Assembly: GCA_022565795.1 (NCBI GenBank)
Contig: JAIUMA010000013.1
Coordinates: forward strand, 1-64,000
Direction of reading: 5' to 3'
Source: Balneolia bacterium
GTDB lineage: Bacteria; Bacteroidota; Rhodothermia; Balneolales; Cyclonatronaceae
DNA: 64,000 bases
Part shown: piece after piece, positions 61,658-64,000 of the stretch
How the letters are laid out: each line of letters opens with the position of its first letter
Numbering within the stretch: position 1 is the stretch's first letter
Translations under genes and position numbers: made by a program
Notes under the pieces: generated by a model
What the model saw: only the letters and a program-made list of their open reading frames with translations
The model's database searches: none
Told to the model about the DNA's origin: nothing

Positions 61658-62782
61658 ATGAAGTTCGAAACCAAAGCCATTCATGCCGGGCTGGATATCG
61701 GCAATCCGTCCAAATCCATCGTGCCGCCCATTTCGCCAAGCACGATTTATGAAATAAATGCGGACGGAAAAACCGATGGCGAGTTTCACTATTCACGTCT
61801 GGATAATCCCAACCGGATGCAGTTCGAGCATCTGGTTTCGGCTCTCGAGGGCGGGGCAGACACGGCCGCGTTTGCATCGGGCATCGCGGCAACGCAGGCG
61901 GTGTTTCAGGCGCTGAAGCCCGGCGATGAAGTCATCCTGCCCGAAGACGTCTATGCGGGTCACCGAAAGATGATCCACGGCATGATGAGCCGATGGGGCC
62001 TGAAGTTTCATTTTATCGACATGACCAGCCTCGATACGATTCGGGAGCACATCACCCCGAATACCCGGCTGATCTGGATCGAAACGCCATCAAACCCGCT
62101 CATGCGCATCACCGATATCCGCAGGGTAACCGAACTGGCGAAGTCTAAGGGCATCCTCACCTGCGTGGACAACACCTGGCCTACGCCGGTCAATCAATTG
62201 CCGTTTGAGCTGGGTGCCGATCTGGTGATGCACTCCACCACCAAGTACTTCGGCGGGCACTCCGACACCATGGGCGGTACGGTCACCACCCGGGAGAAAA
62301 GCGAAATCTTTGATCAGATTCGTTTCATACAAAAAATGGGCGGAGCCGTTCCGAGCCCGCATGACAGCTGGATGCTCAGCCGCAGCACCCGCACGCTCTC
62401 CTACAGAATGAAGGGCCACAACGAGCACGCCTTTGCCCTGGCAAGGTTCCTGAACGAACACCCGAAAGTTAGCGGGGTGTATTATCCGGGTTTGGAAAGT
62501 CATCCTGGTCATGAAATCGCCAGGTCTCAGATGAGCGGTTTTGGCGGGATGGTCTCCTTCCTGATTAAGGGTAGTCGGGAAGACGCCGTGAAGGTTGTAG
62601 CCGGCTCAAAAATCATCAAGCGGGCCACCAGTCTGGGCGGGGTGGAAAGCACCTGGGAGCACCGCCTCAGCACCGAGGGGGAGGGCTCGCTCACGCCCGA
62701 AACGCTGATTCGCATTAGCGTGGGGCTCGAGCACCCCGATGACATCATCGAAGACGTAGCCGGCAGCCTGGACCGTATCTGA
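61658..62782 (+). CDS. Cys/Met metabolism PLP-dependent enzyme (cystathionine gamma-synthase/lyase type)
   Basis: 374-residue fold-type I PLP enzyme. Markers: YSRLDNPNRMQFEHLVSALE, ALEGGADTAAFASGIAATQA, IWIETPSNPLMRITDI, DNTWPTPVNQLPFELGADLV, and the PLP Lys in MHSTTKYFGGHSDTMGG; SLGGVESTWEHR is the substrate-binding Ser/Gly loop. Whether it is a cystathionine synthase, a cystathionine lyase or methionine gamma-lyase cannot be decided from sequence. The active-site loop lacks the Cys typical of methionine gamma-lyases. It probably works in sulfur amino-acid metabolism next to the thioredoxin. Confidence 0.9.
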   Translation: MKFETKAIHAGLDIGNPSKSIVPPISPSTIYEINADGKTDGEFHYSRLDNPNRMQFEHLVSALEGGADTAAFASGIAATQAVFQALKPGDEVILPEDVYAGHRKMIHGMMSRWGLKFHFIDMTSLDTIREHITPNTRLIWIETPSNPLMRITDIRRVTELAKSKGILTCVDNTWPTPVNQLPFELGADLVMHSTTKYFGGHSDTMGGTVTTREKSEIFDQIRFIQKMGGAVPSPHDSWMLSRSTRTLSYRMKGHNEHAFALARFLNEHPKVSGVYYPGLESHPGHEIARSQMSGFGGMVSFLIKGSREDAVKVVAGSKIIKRATSLGGVESTWEHRLSTEGEGSLTPETLIRISVGLEHPDDIIEDVAGSLDRI

Positions 62783-63155
62783 TTTGATCTGATTAACAGT
62801 TTGTACAATGCATGCGGGGAACGTGCGTCCGGAAAGGATCATCTATTTTGCTCATCACCTTGTTGAGGTCCACAGATTTCGGTTGGCTTTGTGGATTAAC
62901 ACAATGTTAATTTGTACATTCAGGGTTAAGTGGTAGTTTACACGCATTAATATTTTTGCAAGCAAAGGTTGCACCAATGCAGCACTTTCTGAAAGCAGTT
63001 TAATACGCGTAAACGCTACTGAAGAAGATGGTAAACATCTGTTATTTAACTACCGGCTCCGGCAAAAAATCAACAATGGTGATGGGATCGTGGTTCGACT
63101 CAGCGGCAGAACCGGAAAGCAGGCTATCAATCAACTCAACCAAAGAAAGACCAAG
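62783..63155 (+). promoter_or_regulatory. Promoter/leader region of a large secreted protein
   Basis: 373 bp without a gene. TATTTTTG at 62951-62958 fits the -7 consensus TAnnTTTG. The motif AACACAATGTTAA near 62900 is similar to TAACATTGTTAA upstream of the TonB receptor at 14140. A long 5' UTR of roughly 190 nt is implied. No riboswitch was recognised. Confidence 0.35.
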
Positions 63156-64000
63156 ATGATGAAAAGACGATACGGATTAAAAAGCATACTCACCCCAATA
63201 CTCGCCCTGGTGATGATGCTGGGAATGGGGAATGTGGTGATGGGGCAAGGACTTGAAACCTTTGATAATTTTACCTTAAATCAAGGAAGTTACTTTGATG
63301 GCTCTTTTGTAGGTGAAAATGAAATTACTTGGAATTACATACATGTTACAGGGGCGGCTGAAGTGAATCAGATAGATGGTAACGGTATGATACTTAGAAG
63401 GTCAGCCGAAGGTAGTAGGATCTTTTCTGATCCAATTCCAGGTGGAATCGGCAATTTTTCTGTTCAACTACGAAAAGCTTTTGCAGGCAGTGGTGACCGT
63501 CAGGCTGAATTATTTGTAAACGGTATTAGTAGGGGAACATCTGAAGTTTTTGGATCTGAATCTGGAGCTGATGAAACAGTAATTGAGTTTTCTGTTGAAG
63601 ATATTAATGTTGCAGGAAATGTAATTATCGAAATAAGAAATATTCAAGGTGGGACTAATAACAGGCAGTTTACGATTGACAACATTGAGTGGACCGGTTT
63701 TGAGTCCAATGATCCTCTGTTAGTTTCAAGTGTGACGTCAATTAACGACTTTTTTGCTGTAGAGGATGGACTACCATCTAGCACTCAAAGTTTTGAAATA
63801 GCAGGCGATAATCTTGATGGTTCAAGCGTAGTATTAGAATCATCCGGTGGATTTGAGGTTTCATTTTCAGAAGGGTTTGGATTCTCAGATAATATCTCAA
63901 TTCCAGCTTATGATGGATCATCAACCGAAGTATTTGTCAGATTGGCCGAGGGCTTGGTAGCAGACGATTATTCAAGCTCTCTAAGTATTACAGGCGGAGG
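63156..64000 (+). CDS. Large secreted protein, 5' part only (probably T9SS cargo)
   Basis: The frame opens at ATG 63156 and runs off the end of the window without a stop (281 codons seen). Signal peptide: MMKRRYGLKSILTPILALVM then GMGNVVMGQ. The mature part has a beta-sandwich region (NQGSYFDGSFVGENEITWNY; GIGNFSVQLRKAFAGSGDRQ) and an Ig/sorting-type repeat (TQSFEIAGDNLDGSSVVLES; FEVSFSEGFGFSDNISIPAY) typical of multidomain cell-surface or extracellular proteins of this group, including extracellular nucleases. Base composition is more AT-rich than in most of the window. A C-terminal T9SS domain cannot be checked here. Confidence 0.85.
   Translation, partial: MMKRRYGLKSILTPILALVMMLGMGNVVMGQGLETFDNFTLNQGSYFDGSFVGENEITWNYIHVTGAAEVNQIDGNGMILRRSAEGSRIFSDPIPGGIGNFSVQLRKAFAGSGDRQAELFVNGISRGTSEVFGSESGADETVIEFSVEDINVAGNVIIEIRNIQGGTNNRQFTIDNIEWTGFESNDPLLVSSVTSINDFFAVEDGLPSSTQSFEIAGDNLDGSSVVLESSGGFEVSFSEGFGFSDNISIPAYDGSSTEVFVRLAEGLVADDYSSSLSITGG

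Overview
The window looks like chromosomal DNA of a marine or halophilic member of the Bacteroidota/Balneolota side of the tree; family Balneolaceae is my best guess. This is an inference from: a type IX secretion C-terminal domain at the left edge, five SusC/FecA-type TonB-dependent receptors (most with an N-terminal carboxypeptidase-regulatory-like domain), many Bacteroidota-style lipoproteins, putative -7 boxes of the TAnnTTTG type, and weak or absent Shine-Dalgarno sequences. No rRNA, tRNA, CRISPR array, transposase or phage structural gene was seen.

Layout. 0-6.4 kb: end of a T9SS cargo protein, an M28 peptidase, a PHA-system protein, a two-TM protein, and a copper-receptor-like TonB receptor preceded by a Cys-rich secreted protein. 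6.5-13.8 kb: MeaB GTPase, a branched/short-chain acyl-CoA dehydrogenase, two methyltransferases, a DUF3047 protein, a TPR protein and an RluA pseudouridine synthase. 14-25 kb: a TonB receptor/SGNH-lipoprotein pair; a FecA-like receptor divergent from a protoporphyrinogen oxidase with an iron-box-like palindrome between them; a metallophosphoesterase; metK. 25.6-31 kb: ruvB (true start probably TTG), an ECF sigma/anti-sigma-TPR pair and an M13 metallopeptidase. 31-38.4 kb: a beta-helix lipoprotein, a small lipoprotein and a TonB receptor, a second copy of the two-TM protein, and a DUF1684 lipoprotein. 38.5-42.3 kb: a tandem pair of beta-propeller proteins, then PhoH.

42.3-53 kb is the most unusual region. 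A GbsR/MarR-type regulator precedes a tightly packed set: SDR oxidoreductase, KAS III-like protein lacking the usual His and Asn, sodium:solute symporter, acyl-CoA synthetase, MaoC hydratase and a lipoprotein. A terminator follows, then an outer-membrane barrel and an alpha/beta-hydrolase lipoprotein. Two AT-rich palindromes sharing TATTTGAAA lie just upstream of the regulator and of the SDR gene. I read this as a regulated uptake, activation and (R)-specific beta-oxidation-like route for an unknown carboxylate or ester. The inference rests on enzyme families and gene order only.

53-64 kb: a repeat-rich spacer, an S9 peptidase, a mobile mystery A/B (HTH/Fic) module behind a large inverted-repeat operator, gamma-glutamyltransferase, a Crp/Fnr regulator separated from its probable DUF2892/thioredoxin partners by a KilA-N gene, a trans-sulfuration-type PLP enzyme, and the start of a large secreted protein that runs off the window. 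Several intergenic repeat families (ACGCAGATT-type, heptad tandem repeats, a ~170-bp nested palindrome) sit directly downstream of genes in the right half.
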